Positions 1 to 11,408 of a stretch of DNA of 37,318 nt are shown in pieces. Source of the stretch: Campylobacteraceae bacterium. GTDB taxonomy: Bacteria > Campylobacterota > Campylobacteria > Campylobacterales > Arcobacteraceae. Where the stretch lies: assembly GCA_013215985.1 (NCBI GenBank), contig JABSOL010000007.1, positions 1 through 37,318 on the forward strand, given 5' to 3'. The notes under the pieces were generated by a model. The model had not been told where the DNA came from and did no database searches. It saw nothing but the letters and a program-made list of their open reading frames with translations. The position numbers were made by a program, and so were the translations under genes. Each line of letters starts with the position of its first letter. The first letter of the stretch is position 1.

Positions 1-1
1 T

Positions 2-148
2 ATTGTGGACGCACTGCCCAATGCAGAACTGGTTATACTTGAAAATCTGAAACATTCAATTTTGGTTGAAGCTCCGGACAAGGTTCTTCCTCTGTTGCGT
101 GATTTTCTAAACAATTATCAAAAAATAAAAACATTGAATTTATTATAG
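2..148 (+). CDS. C-terminal fragment of an alpha/beta hydrolase fold protein (5' end outside the window)
   Basis: Frame 2 reads IVDALPNAELVILENLKHSILVEAPDKVLPLLRDFLNNYQKIKTLNLL*, typical of an alpha/beta hydrolase C-terminus (His region H-S-I-x-x-E-x-P-D-x-V, then x-x-F-L). Hand-counted GC of the first 110 bp is about 41%, well above the flanking DNA. Confidence 0.6.
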   Translation: MVDALPNAELVILENLKHSILVEAPDKVLPLLRDFLNNYQKIKTLNLL

Positions 149-1320
149 ATTCAAGAATATTATTAAAAAGTATAAAAGATTATAATCAAAGTAATGGACT
201 TATATATTATGAAAAAAACAATCAGATTTCAAAAGAAATATTTTTAAATACTTCTCTAAATAACAATACTTTTTCAAAACTATTACTTTCTTGTAAAAGT
301 GAACAAAAAGATTTAATTAAATTAGATAATAAATTTTATGTAACTAAAATATTTGATTTATCTAAGAATATTCAAGCTGTTTTCTTTTTAGATGTTACAA
401 AAGAAAAAAGAGGATATATCTCTTTAGTTAAAAATTCTTTAATAGTTTCAATTTTATTATTTATATTTGCAGCAATTATAGTTAATTACTTTTTTAACTT
501 TTTAATAAATAAAATAACAAAAAATGAAAACTTATTAAAAGAAATAAATAAAAACCTTGAGTTTACAATTAATAAAGAAATTGAGCATAGGCTTTGCATA
601 CAAAAAGAAAAAGAGAAAAACCAACAAATGTTAATACAACAATCAAAACTTGCCATGATGGGTGAAATGATAGCTAATATTGCACATCAATGGAGACAAC
701 CTTTAATGCAATTAAGTGCAAGTATTATTTATTTAGATGCATATAATGAAAAAGGTAAATTAACAAAAGAAAGATTTGATAAGAAAATAAAAGATTCTAC
801 TTTAGTTATTGATTTTATGTCTAAAACAATTGAAGACTTTAGAGATTATTTTAAACCAGAAAAACAAAAAGAAGATTTTTTAATTAAAGAAGCTATTGAT
901 TCCGCTTTGTTTATTATTGACTCTACATTAAAAAGTTCAAACATTAATGTTTTTACAGAATATGAAAATAAAGATATAAAAATTTTAGCTTTTAAAAATG
1001 AGTTCTCACAAGCTTTATTAAATATAATCTCTAATGCAAAAGATATATTAATTTTAAGAGAAATTGTAAAACCACAAATTCATATTACAATATATACAAA
1101 AGACAATAAACATTTTATAAGTATTAAAGATAATGCAAAAGGAATAGATAAAAATATTATAGATAAAATATTTGATCCATATTTTACAACAAAACATAAA
1201 TCTCAAGGAACTGGAATAGGTTTATATATGAGTAAAATGATAATTGAAAATAATATTAAAGGAAAGATAAATGTTATTACTTCTGAATATGGAGCTGAAT
1301 TTATAATTAGTCTAGGATAA
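103..1320 (+). pseudogene. Sensor histidine kinase, N-terminally truncated: partial sensor domain, TM helix, HisKA/HATPase; no usable start codon in the extended frame
   Basis: The frame is open from 103 to 1320. It encodes DSRILLKSIKDYNQSNGLIYYEKNN...(TM) SLIVSILLFIFAAIIVNYFF...LAMMGEMIANIAHQWRQPL (H-box)...DNAKGIDKNIIDKIFDPYFTTK..GTGIGLYMSK (N/G boxes). The first ATG in frame is at 628, after the TM, so the sensor part has no ATG/GTG/TTG start. Confidence 0.7.
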
Positions 1321-1324
1321 GATC

Positions 1325-1672
1325 CTAGAACTTTTTAGAATAATCTATTTTATTACCATCTTCATCCAGAATTGGGTATTTTAAAGCATTTTTTTTCATT
1401 TTAGAGTTTATGGCATCTTCTAAATCAATATCATAAGACATACAAACACGAAGTAGATATATTGCAATATCTGCTATTTCTTCTTTTACATGTGTTAGTT
1501 TTTCGCCTTTAATATCTAAGGCATCTTTTTCATTTAACCATTGGTATATTTCTAATAATTCTGAGCTTTCAACAGATAAAGCCATTACAAGGTTTTTTGG
1601 ATTATGAAATTTATCCCATTCTCTATCTTTTGAGAATTGTTTTATATCTTTATTTATTTTTTCAATGTTCAT
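1325..1672 (-). CDS. MazG-like nucleotide pyrophosphohydrolase (RS21-C6/dCTPase-like)
   Basis: 115 aa: REWDKFHNPKNLVMALSVESSELLEIYQWL...EEIADIAIYLLRVC, the EExxE / ExxD arrangement of all-alpha NTP pyrophosphatases. Confidence 0.85.
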   Translation of the reverse strand: MNIEKINKDIKQFSKDREWDKFHNPKNLVMALSVESSELLEIYQWLNEKDALDIKGEKLTHVKEEIADIAIYLLRVCMSYDIDLEDAINSKMKKNALKYPILDEDGNKIDYSKKF

Positions 1673-1695
1673 ATTTTTTCCTTTATTTTTGTCAT

Positions 1696-1731
1696 AAAAA
1701 AAGCTTAGATATAAATACCTAAGCTTTTTTC
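1696..1731 (-). terminator. Rho-independent terminator downstream of mrp
   Basis: Inverted repeat AAAAAAGCTTAG...CTAAGCTTTTTT with A/T tails; lies between the mrp stop and the mazG-like start. Confidence 0.7.
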
Positions 1732-1771
1732 TTAATTGAATTAATTTAAATTTTGCTACACCTGCAGCCTA

Positions 1772-2992
1772 TTAATTACAACCACAGCCACCGCCAGTTT
1801 TAGGCTCACCTGATCCAGGATTAGATCCACCACCACAACATCCAGAAGATGCAGTTGCTGCTTCTTTTTTAGGAGCAGCAGATGTTGAACAAGCAGATAC
1901 CCCAGGTGCAGTTGTTGGTTGAATAGATGCATTCTCAGCTTTATCAGAAACTTCATCAACAAATGCTAATAGTTTAGATGCAGCCATCATATATCTTTTA
2001 GCAGATACAGAATTTGGTTCACAGAAAACTATTGGTTTACCATTATCTCCACCAAGTCTAATAGCAGGTTCAATTGGTAAAGTACCTAATACAAAAGTAT
2101 CAAACTCAGAAGCAATCTCTTCACAAGTACCTTTTCCAAATATATCTGATTCAGTTTCACATGAAGGACAAATAAATCCACTCATATTTTCAACTATTCC
2201 ACCAATTGGAATATTAAGTTTTTTAAACATATTTAAAGATCTTCTTGAATCATCAAGTGCTACATGTTGAGGAGTTGTTACATTAATTCCACAAGTAACA
2301 GGTACACTTTGTGCTAAAGTTAATTGAGCATCACCAGTACCTGGTGGCATATCAATAAATAAGATATCTAATTCATCCCACAGAATATCTCTAAGCAATT
2401 GTTGAATTGCTTTCATAATCATAGCACCTCTCCAGATTAGCGCTTGTCCTTCTTCCATTAGTGAACCCATAGACATAACATCAACACCATAAGCTTTAAA
2501 TGGTTTAGCTTTATTTCCTACAACTTCAACTTCTTGACCTTGTAAACCCATCATACGGGGAATATTTGGTCCATAAATATCAGCATCAAGAATACCAACT
2601 CTTTTACCCTGCATTGCTGCTGCAATTGCTAAGTTTACAGTTGTAGTTGATTTACCAACTCCACCTTTTCCAGATGATACCATGATAAAGTTTTTAATTT
2701 GAGGTGCAATATTGCTACCACTTTGAGAATTACTTTTTTGAACTTGTTCTTTTGGTTTACTAAGAACAATTTCTACAAATCTTAAACCAATATTGCTAAG
2801 TTTTGCAGTAATATCTTGTCTTAATTTCGCTTCAATTTCTTGTGCAGTAGAAGTAATATCTAAAGTCACAATACATGAAAATTCATCTTTTAAAACCACA
2901 TCTTTTAAGAAACCAAACTCAACGATTGATTTAGAAAAACCTGGGTAGATTACATTTTCTAACTCTTTTTTAATATCTGCAATACTTGCCAT
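1772..2992 (-). CDS. mrp: Mrp/ApbC-type Fe-S cluster carrier P-loop ATPase with Cys/Gly-rich C-terminal tail
   Basis: Deviant Walker A SSGKGGVGKSTTTVNLA, DADIYGPNIPRMMG, IDMPPGTGDAQLTLAQ, CPSC motif; N-terminal MIP18-like domain. Confidence 0.95.
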   Translation of the reverse strand: MASIADIKKELENVIYPGFSKSIVEFGFLKDVVLKDEFSCIVTLDITSTAQEIEAKLRQDITAKLSNIGLRFVEIVLSKPKEQVQKSNSQSGSNIAPQIKNFIMVSSGKGGVGKSTTTVNLAIAAAMQGKRVGILDADIYGPNIPRMMGLQGQEVEVVGNKAKPFKAYGVDVMSMGSLMEEGQALIWRGAMIMKAIQQLLRDILWDELDILFIDMPPGTGDAQLTLAQSVPVTCGINVTTPQHVALDDSRRSLNMFKKLNIPIGGIVENMSGFICPSCETESDIFGKGTCEEIASEFDTFVLGTLPIEPAIRLGGDNGKPIVFCEPNSVSAKRYMMAASKLLAFVDEVSDKAENASIQPTTAPGVSACSTSAAPKKEAATASSGCCGGGSNPGSGEPKTGGGCGCN

Positions 2993-3084
2993 ATTAAGTC
3001 CTTATTTGAAATTATTTTATTATAGTTTAATTAGGATAATTTTAGTCTTAATTAAATTCATTTAATTTACTCACATAATAACAT

Positions 3085-3106
3085 AAGGTCAAAATTATTT
3101 GACCTT
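3085..3106. other. 9-bp perfect inverted repeat, 4-nt loop (AAGGTCAAA-ATTA-TTTGACCTT)
   Basis: Read directly; lies between the tenA stop and mrp start. Could be a weak terminator or an operator; no strong U-tract on the tenA strand. Confidence 0.4.
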
Positions 3107-3162
3107 AATTTAAAAGTTTTTCTTAAATTAATAATTACGTATTCCAAAAAGTAATAATAAAC

Positions 3163-3822
3163 TTAAATTGGCCATTCTTCTAATTTATAAGCGCTATCCC
3201 AAAACATCCATTCTAAAGAAGATGCTTTTTTAAAAGCTTCTATCATCTCCTCTTTTTCTACTTTATTAGCTTTATCAGCTAATTTATCCAAAATAGTTAA
3301 TATATCTTTTACAACATCTTCATAATCTTCACTTGCATAAGTATTAATCCACTCTTGATAAATATTATTATTTTTATTCTGAGTATTTAATATATGTTTT
3401 CCAATTTCTTGATATATCCAAAAACAAGGTACTACTGAAGCTACAATTACACATAAAGGTGCAGTATTTAATATTGAATGTAAATATCCTGTATATAATA
3501 AACAAGAAGGAGAAGCTTTTAAATCTTCTTCATTCTCAAAAAGATTTATAAAACCATTATGTAATTCTCTTTCAACATCCATCATATCTTTTGCGTACAT
3601 TAAAAATTTACTACTATCTTCAATATTATTAAGTTTTGCAGATATCATTGATAATACTTTAGCAAACTCTATTAAATATAATTTATCTTGTTTAATATAA
3701 AACTCAAATTTATCTTTTGCCAAAGTCCCATCACTTAACTCTTTTACAAAATTTAACTCTTTAATATCTTCATAAATCGAATTATTAATTTCATTCCATG
3801 CTAATTCCGAGAATTCTGACAT
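3163..3822 (-). CDS. tenA: TenA family aminopyrimidine aminohydrolase / thiaminase II
   Basis: FYIKQDKLYLIEFAKVLSMISAK...YTGYLHSIL...VASVVPCFWIYQEIGK...YASEDYEDVV. Start chosen at MSEFS (3822), preceded by an AAAGGA RBS, instead of the upstream Met of the ORF track. Confidence 0.88.
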   Translation of the reverse strand: MSEFSELAWNEINNSIYEDIKELNFVKELSDGTLAKDKFEFYIKQDKLYLIEFAKVLSMISAKLNNIEDSSKFLMYAKDMMDVERELHNGFINLFENEEDLKASPSCLLYTGYLHSILNTAPLCVIVASVVPCFWIYQEIGKHILNTQNKNNNIYQEWINTYASEDYEDVVKDILTILDKLADKANKVEKEEMIEAFKKASSLEWMFWDSAYKLEEWPI

Positions 3823-3954
3823 TTTATTATCCTTTTTTGTTAATAACAATTATAACTTAATTATTTTGTATAAAATAAAAACTTACATAGTCAAACAAAG
3901 TAAGTTTATTATATAATGTGAAAAAATTTAGCATATATTATAAGGACCTATTTA

Positions 3955-4776
3955 ATGAATGATTTATTAATTGAAAAAATTGACTCTTTACCACCATTGC
4001 CTAAAAGTGTAATTCAAATTGAGCAATTTAGAGTACAAGCAGAAAAAGAACCTTTAGATTTATTAAAAATAATTGAACAAGATCCACTTATTATTACTTC
4101 TTTATTAAGAGTTGCTAATTCGGCAATGTTTGGTTTTAGATCAGCTGTTGAAACACCAGGTCGCGCAATTAACTTACTTGGAGTAAATTTTACAATTTCT
4201 ATAGCTTTAGGTTCAGTTGTACAAGACTTAATTAAAACAGATCTTAAATCATATGGTGCAAGTATTGATGATTTTTTAGATTCGTGTAATTTATCATCAT
4301 CAATTGTTTCTTTATGGTTAGGTGCAGAAGACTTTGAATTAAAAGAAGAACTTTTACTTCCTGCCTTTTTGCAAGAAACTGGTAAATTTATTATTTCAGA
4401 TTTATTATTTGAACTTGGAAAAGAAGAAGAGTTTGAAAAAGGTGTAGCAGAGGGGAGAGATATTGTAGAGCTTGAAAAAGAACTAGTATCATATTCTTGT
4501 GCAAGTATTACTTCTAAAATATTCAAGCATTGGAAACTAAGTGATAATTTAGTTTTATCAATTGGATTTGTAGGTAATTCAGATAAAGCACCAGAAGAAT
4601 TTAAGAAAAAAGTACAAGTATTGGAAATTGTTAAAATATTATCTGATATAACAGCACCTTTATCTGATAAAAACATTGAAAAAGCCCTAATGAAATCTAA
4701 AGAATTTGGACTTGATATAGAAGCTTTAGAAAGTGCGATTGATACAATAAAGAGAAAAAATACACAAGATTATTAA
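3955..4776 (+). CDS. HDOD domain-containing protein
   Basis: LPPLPKSVIQIEQF...IIEQDPLIITSLLRVANSAMFGFRSAVETPGRAINLLGVNFTISIAL is a classic HDOD signature. Confidence 0.9.
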   Translation: MNDLLIEKIDSLPPLPKSVIQIEQFRVQAEKEPLDLLKIIEQDPLIITSLLRVANSAMFGFRSAVETPGRAINLLGVNFTISIALGSVVQDLIKTDLKSYGASIDDFLDSCNLSSSIVSLWLGAEDFELKEELLLPAFLQETGKFIISDLLFELGKEEEFEKGVAEGRDIVELEKELVSYSCASITSKIFKHWKLSDNLVLSIGFVGNSDKAPEEFKKKVQVLEIVKILSDITAPLSDKNIEKALMKSKEFGLDIEALESAIDTIKRKNTQDY

Positions 4777-4833
4777 CTCAATCATAAGTAATATTAGTCT
4801 ATAATATGTAACTTTTTTACACAAGGAGAATAT

Positions 4834-5958
4834 TTGGCTGATGTTACATTAATCGTTCTTTGTGCTGGTACCTCTTCTAGGTTCGCACATAGAGTTAAAA
4901 AACAATGGTTAAGAATAGAAAATGAACCATTGTGGTTAAATGTTACAAAAAGAATATCATCATATTATAATTTTGATAAAATAATTGTAACTTCTCATAA
5001 AAATGAACTCTCTTATATGAAAAACTTTTCTGGAAATATTACATTTGTAGAAGGTGGCTCAACAAGACAAGAATCAATGAAAAACTCATTATCTCAAGTT
5101 ACAAGTGAATTTGTAATGGTTACTGATGTTGCAAGAGCAGGAATTCCTGAAAGTGTAATTTTAGACTTAATTAAAAATAGAGCAGATGCCTCTTGCATAG
5201 TTCCTATTTTAAATGTAAATGATACTGTAATTTACAATGAAAAAACTATTAATAGAGATAATGTAAAACTAATTCAAACACCACAATTATCAAATACAAA
5301 AATCTTAAAAAAAGCATTAGAATCAGAAATAGAATTTACAGATGACTCATCTGCTATTAAAAATATCAATCAAAATATTAAATATATTCAAGGTTCACCA
5401 AAAAGTAAAAAGATTACTTTTTTAGAAGATTTAAATGAATTTGAATATTTTAAAGCACCCTCAACTAACACTTTTATAGGATCTGGTATTGATATTCACG
5501 CTTTCGAAGCTAATAAAAAAATGTTCTTAGGTGGAGTTGAAATACCTTGTGATTATGGTTTTAAAGCACATAGCGATGGTGATGTTTTAATTCACTCAGT
5601 AATTGATGCACTTTTAGGTGCTTGTGGTGCTGGCGATATTGGTGAGTTTTTTCCAGATACTGATTCTAAGTATAAAAATGCAGATTCAAAAGAATTATTA
5701 AAATTTATTGTGGATTTTATCAAATCTGTTGGATATGAAATAATTAATATTGATTTAACAATATTGGCTCAAATACCAAAAATTAATCCACATAAACTAG
5801 ACATTAAATTTAAAATGTCAGAACTATTAGAGCTAGAACCCCAATTTATAAATATAAAAGCAACAACAGCTGAAGAAATGGGTTTTGTAGGAAGAAAAGA
5901 AGGAGTTACAGTTTTAAGTACTGCAACTTTAAAATATTATGACTGGAAGAAAATATGA
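4834..5958 (+). CDS. ispDF: Bifunctional IspD/IspF (MEP cytidylyltransferase / MECDP synthase)
   Basis: N-terminal LIVLCAGTSSRF...; C-terminal GSGIDIHAFE...LGGVEIPCDYGFKAHSDGDVLIHSVIDALLGACGAGDIGEFFPDTD. TTG start at 4834 with AAGGAG upstream. Confidence 0.96.
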   Translation: MADVTLIVLCAGTSSRFAHRVKKQWLRIENEPLWLNVTKRISSYYNFDKIIVTSHKNELSYMKNFSGNITFVEGGSTRQESMKNSLSQVTSEFVMVTDVARAGIPESVILDLIKNRADASCIVPILNVNDTVIYNEKTINRDNVKLIQTPQLSNTKILKKALESEIEFTDDSSAIKNINQNIKYIQGSPKSKKITFLEDLNEFEYFKAPSTNTFIGSGIDIHAFEANKKMFLGGVEIPCDYGFKAHSDGDVLIHSVIDALLGACGAGDIGEFFPDTDSKYKNADSKELLKFIVDFIKSVGYEIINIDLTILAQIPKINPHKLDIKFKMSELLELEPQFINIKATTAEEMGFVGRKEGVTVLSTATLKYYDWKKI

Positions 5959-6854
5959 ATATTTTAATTATAGAAAACGAAGTTTATTTAGCACAAAAAA
6001 TAGTATCAAGACTACTTGATGATGGACATTCATGTGATTTTTTAGAATCTGCTAATGTAAGTTTAGACAAAGAATATGATATTGTTTTATTATCAACATC
6101 ACTTCCTTCTTCACAATGTAAAGAAATTATTAGAAAATATAAAGAACATGCAATTATATTATTACTTGTATCTTATATCTCAGATGAAACAGTTACTGAT
6201 CCAATTAAAGAAGGTGCAAAAGATTATATTATGAAACCTTTTATAATGGATGAATTAGTTAGAAAGATTTATCATTATAAAGAATGGCAAAGTGTTAAAA
6301 AAGAATTAGCAACAATGAGAGCATATTTAGAATTTTCTTTTAAAGATGTAAATATTTCAAATATTCAATTAACTCATGATTTTCCACTTTTAATAGAAAC
6401 TAACTCATCTGCTATGTCAGATAAAATAGTTTTTGAGATATCTAGAAAATTTGATTTATCAATTAAATTCATTTCTTTAAATGATACTCCTACATGGCAA
6501 AAAGACCTAGCTAAATGCACTAAAGAGCTTTTATACATAACTGACTATCAAGTTCTTAAAAAATCATCTAAAGAGAATTTAAATACTCTTTTAGAAGGTA
6601 AAAAAGCTATTATTTGCTCACTTGAAAAAGAAGATAACTTTCCTTATTCAAGAATATCTTGTATGCAAAGTAATATGAATATTATGAATAATAATATTAT
6701 GACAATAAATGAATATGTAAAACTTATGGTTTTAACTTTCCAAAACAATTATCCAGATACTGAGTTATCAAAAAAACTAGGAATTTCAAGAAAATCTTTA
6801 TGGGAAAAAAGAAAAAAACTTGGAATTGAAAAAAAGAAGCAGGCTAAAAAATGA
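5955..6854 (+). CDS. cemR: Atypical orphan response regulator of the CemR (Cj1608) / HP1021 family
   Basis: Receiver-like domain with Ser at the usual phosphoacceptor Asp position (DIVLLSTSLPSS); C-terminal HTH KKLGISRKSLWEKRKKLGI; located directly after ispDF as in Campylobacter/Helicobacter. Confidence 0.85.
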   Translation: MNILIIENEVYLAQKIVSRLLDDGHSCDFLESANVSLDKEYDIVLLSTSLPSSQCKEIIRKYKEHAIILLLVSYISDETVTDPIKEGAKDYIMKPFIMDELVRKIYHYKEWQSVKKELATMRAYLEFSFKDVNISNIQLTHDFPLLIETNSSAMSDKIVFEISRKFDLSIKFISLNDTPTWQKDLAKCTKELLYITDYQVLKKSSKENLNTLLEGKKAIICSLEKEDNFPYSRISCMQSNMNIMNNNIMTINEYVKLMVLTFQNNYPDTELSKKLGISRKSLWEKRKKLGIEKKKQAKK

Positions 6855-7321
6855 GAAAACTATTTTTAACTTTATTTTATTCAGGACTTTCACCTAAAGC
6901 GCCTGGAACTGTAGGAAGTTTATTAGCTTTAGTTATGGCTCTTTTACTTTTACAAATTATTGATACTACAACATTACTTTTATTATCACTTTTAATTACA
7001 GCAATTGCTGTAAAACAAATTGATATTTATGAAAAAGAAGTTGGAAGACATGATGGTAAAGAAATTGTAATTGATGAACTTGCAGGAATGTGGTTAGCAC
7101 TTTGTGTTGCTGGAATCAATGATGAAAACTTCTATATTATGGCAGGACTATGTTTTGTATACTTTAGATTATTTGATATTTGGAAACCTTCTCTTATTGG
7201 AAAAATTGACAGAGATGTAAAAGGTGGATGGGGAGTAATGGGAGACGATCTATTAGCAGGTCTATTCGCAGGTATCTGTTCAGCTGGAACATATTATTTA
7301 TATGCGACTTATATTCTTTAA
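6851..7321 (+). CDS. pgpA: Phosphatidylglycerophosphatase A
   Basis: YSGLSPKAPGTVGSLLAL...GKEIVIDELAGMW...YFRLFDIWKPSLIGKIDRDVKGGWGVMGDDLLAG. Confidence 0.95.
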   Translation: MRKLFLTLFYSGLSPKAPGTVGSLLALVMALLLLQIIDTTTLLLLSLLITAIAVKQIDIYEKEVGRHDGKEIVIDELAGMWLALCVAGINDENFYIMAGLCFVYFRLFDIWKPSLIGKIDRDVKGGWGVMGDDLLAGLFAGICSAGTYYLYATYIL

Positions 7322-7336
7322 AACAAAGCTATAAAT

Positions 7337-7374
7337 AAAAAAAGGGAAAGAGTAAAACTCTTTCCCTTTTTTTT
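7337..7374 (+). terminator. Rho-independent terminator after pgpA
   Basis: AAAAAAAGGGAAAGAGT-AAA-ACTCTTTCCCTTTTTTTT hairpin with U-tract, 16 bp after the pgpA stop. Confidence 0.9.
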
Positions 7375-7396
7375 ATATTAATCTACAAATTCTAAA

Positions 7397-7540
7397 CTAC
7401 TTATTAGGTCTAAAAACTCTTTTAATCTTTTTCATTATAGAAGAAATAATTAACTGTTTTTTACTTTTATGAAAAAAAGAAAAATTATTTTCTTTCATTA
7501 CTTGAAATAATATTTCATTAGGTTTATAAATTTTTGACAT
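7397..7540 (-). CDS. Possible small protein (47 aa), unknown function
   Basis: ATG..TAG reading MSKIYKPNEILFQVMKENNFSFFHKSKKQLIISSIMKKIKRVFRPNK, in the gap between the pgpA terminator and carA; basic, Lys-rich; no strong RBS. Confidence 0.3.
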   Translation of the reverse strand: MSKIYKPNEILFQVMKENNFSFFHKSKKQLIISSIMKKIKRVFRPNK

Positions 7541-7587
7541 TTTATTACTTTATAATTAGTACTTGATATTATAATTTACTTATCTTC

Positions 7588-7616
7588 TTGTCCAATTTCA
7601 TAAATAAATTGAACAA
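7588..7616 (-). terminator. Possible hairpin downstream of carA
   Basis: On the minus strand TTGTTCAATTT...AAATTGGACAA can form an 11-bp stem with one G-U; a U-tract is not obvious. Confidence 0.35.
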
Positions 7617-7626
7617 AAAAGATTAA

Positions 7627-8748
7627 TTATTTTACAATGTCAGCGAATTCTTGGAAAATATATTTTGATTCATGTGGACCTGGACTAGCTTCTGGATGAT
7701 GCTGTACAGAGAAAATCTCTTTATCATTATAAGAAACACCTTCAATAGTATTATCAAATAAGTTTTTATGAGTAATTTCAGCAATCTCTATAATATTATC
7801 AGGAACATTATAGTTATGATTTTGTGCAGTAATTTCTACTGTACCTTTTTTATTTCCAACAGGATGATTTCCACCATGTTGTCCAAATTTAAGTTTATAT
7901 GTATCATATCCATGAGCAATTGATAACATTTGATGACCTAAACAAATAGCAAAAATTGGAATATTAGTAGCTATTAGTTTTTTAACTTCACCTACTTCAT
8001 CAACTAGTGTTAAGGGATCACCCGGACCATTTGATAAAAATACTCCACCAATTTCTTTAGCTTCAAATCTTTTGATTAAATCAGAAGCTTTAAAGTCTGA
8101 AGGTATAACTTCAACTTCTAAACCAGATTCAACTAATTCATTTAAGATATTTCTTTTTACACCAAAATCAATTACTACAATCTTTTTATCAGACATCATA
8201 GCTTTGTTGTAAGCTAGTTTCTCATGATCCCAAGCTCCTAACTTATGTACATAAGCAGTTTTTGTAGATACTTCTTTAATATAATTAATATCTTCAATTC
8301 TAGGAGTAGCAGTTAATAATAGTTTTAATTCATCTACATTATCAATTTCAGTAGAAGCTATCATCATCATAGCCCCTTCATTTCTAATAGTTTTAGTTAA
8401 GTATCTTGTATCAATATCACAAATACCTAAAACATTATGTTTTTTTAATAAAGCATCTAAATCACTTGTCGCTCTAAAGTTTGAATGTTCATGATGATAG
8501 TTTCGTACTAACACACCTTTACAATGTGCTTTTGAACTTTCCATATCATCTTCATTTACTCCAACATTACCAATTTCTGGCATTGTAAAAGTGATAAACT
8601 GTCCTGCATAAGAAGGATCAGTAATAATCTCTTGGTAACCAGTTAATGAAGTATTGAATACAATTTCACCAACAGATGTACCTTGAGCACCAAATGAATT
8701 CGCTTCTAAAAATGTACCGTTTTCTAAATATATCCAAACTTTTTGCAT
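7627..8748 (-). CDS. carA: Carbamoyl-phosphate synthase small subunit
   Basis: GEIVFNTSLTGYQEIITDPSYAGQ...LSNGPGDP...IFAICLGHQMLSIAHG..KLKFGQHGGNHPV...VQHHPEASPGPHE. Confidence 0.97.
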   Translation of the reverse strand: MQKVWIYLENGTFLEANSFGAQGTSVGEIVFNTSLTGYQEIITDPSYAGQFITFTMPEIGNVGVNEDDMESSKAHCKGVLVRNYHHEHSNFRATSDLDALLKKHNVLGICDIDTRYLTKTIRNEGAMMMIASTEIDNVDELKLLLTATPRIEDINYIKEVSTKTAYVHKLGAWDHEKLAYNKAMMSDKKIVVIDFGVKRNILNELVESGLEVEVIPSDFKASDLIKRFEAKEIGGVFLSNGPGDPLTLVDEVGEVKKLIATNIPIFAICLGHQMLSIAHGYDTYKLKFGQHGGNHPVGNKKGTVEITAQNHNYNVPDNIIEIAEITHKNLFDNTIEGVSYNDKEIFSVQHHPEASPGPHESKYIFQEFADIVK

Positions 8749-8749
8749 T

Positions 8750-9301
8750 CTATAATAATCCTCTTTTAATTAACTCTTCTTCGTAAAGTCTTGCAAAGAC
8801 TAAATCATAATCTTCTGTTCCAGGAATTAATTTTCTTTTATAAGATTTAATTTTCACATGAACATCACTGTCAGCTTCTTCAAAACCTTTTAAAAATTCA
8901 TCGATTGATGCAAAAATAACATTTTTTATTTTATTATCTGTAACTGTATAATGAATATAATCTTCTTCCCATAAATAATCTAAGATTTGATGGGCGATAT
9001 CTGTAAATCTATCTTCATTATTTAAAATAACACCATGCTCATTTGCCATTCTTTTTTTAGTCATCCAAAAAAGCTGTCTATAATCTGCATTATAGAATTC
9101 AATATTATCTTCTTGTTCATCTAAGATGTCATTTACTTTTTCATCTAAATCATGTTCTTTTTCAAGATCTGCAACTAAAATCTTTTCGATTTCAACAGTA
9201 ATTTCATCTTTTGTTTTTCTAACTTCAACGAACTCGCATGTAGCTAAATCTCTAGAGATTCTTCTAGCTACATATGGCGTGTGGTGGTATTTCATTCTCA
9301 T
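8750..9301 (-). CDS. DUF507 family protein
   Basis: MRMKYHHTPYVARRISRDL...KILVADLEKEHDLDEKVNDILDEQEDNIEFYNADYRQLFWMTKKRMA; family recognised from sequence. Confidence 0.85.
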   Translation of the reverse strand: MRMKYHHTPYVARRISRDLATCEFVEVRKTKDEITVEIEKILVADLEKEHDLDEKVNDILDEQEDNIEFYNADYRQLFWMTKKRMANEHGVILNNEDRFTDIAHQILDYLWEEDYIHYTVTDNKIKNVIFASIDEFLKGFEEADSDVHVKIKSYKRKLIPGTEDYDLVFARLYEEELIKRGLL

Positions 9302-9304
9302 AAT

Positions 9305-11406
<2,102 letters not shown>

Positions 11407-11408
11407 GA

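Noticed and set aside
1756-1962. 68-aa minus-strand ORF MLMKFLIKLRMHLFNQQLHLGYLL...
   Set aside because: Out-of-frame shadow of the low-complexity mrp tail; Leu/Val-rich artefact.
4014-4676. 220-aa minus-strand ORF opposite the HDOD gene
   Set aside because: Antisense to a clear HDOD domain protein; Ser/Asn-rich composition typical of antisense frames.
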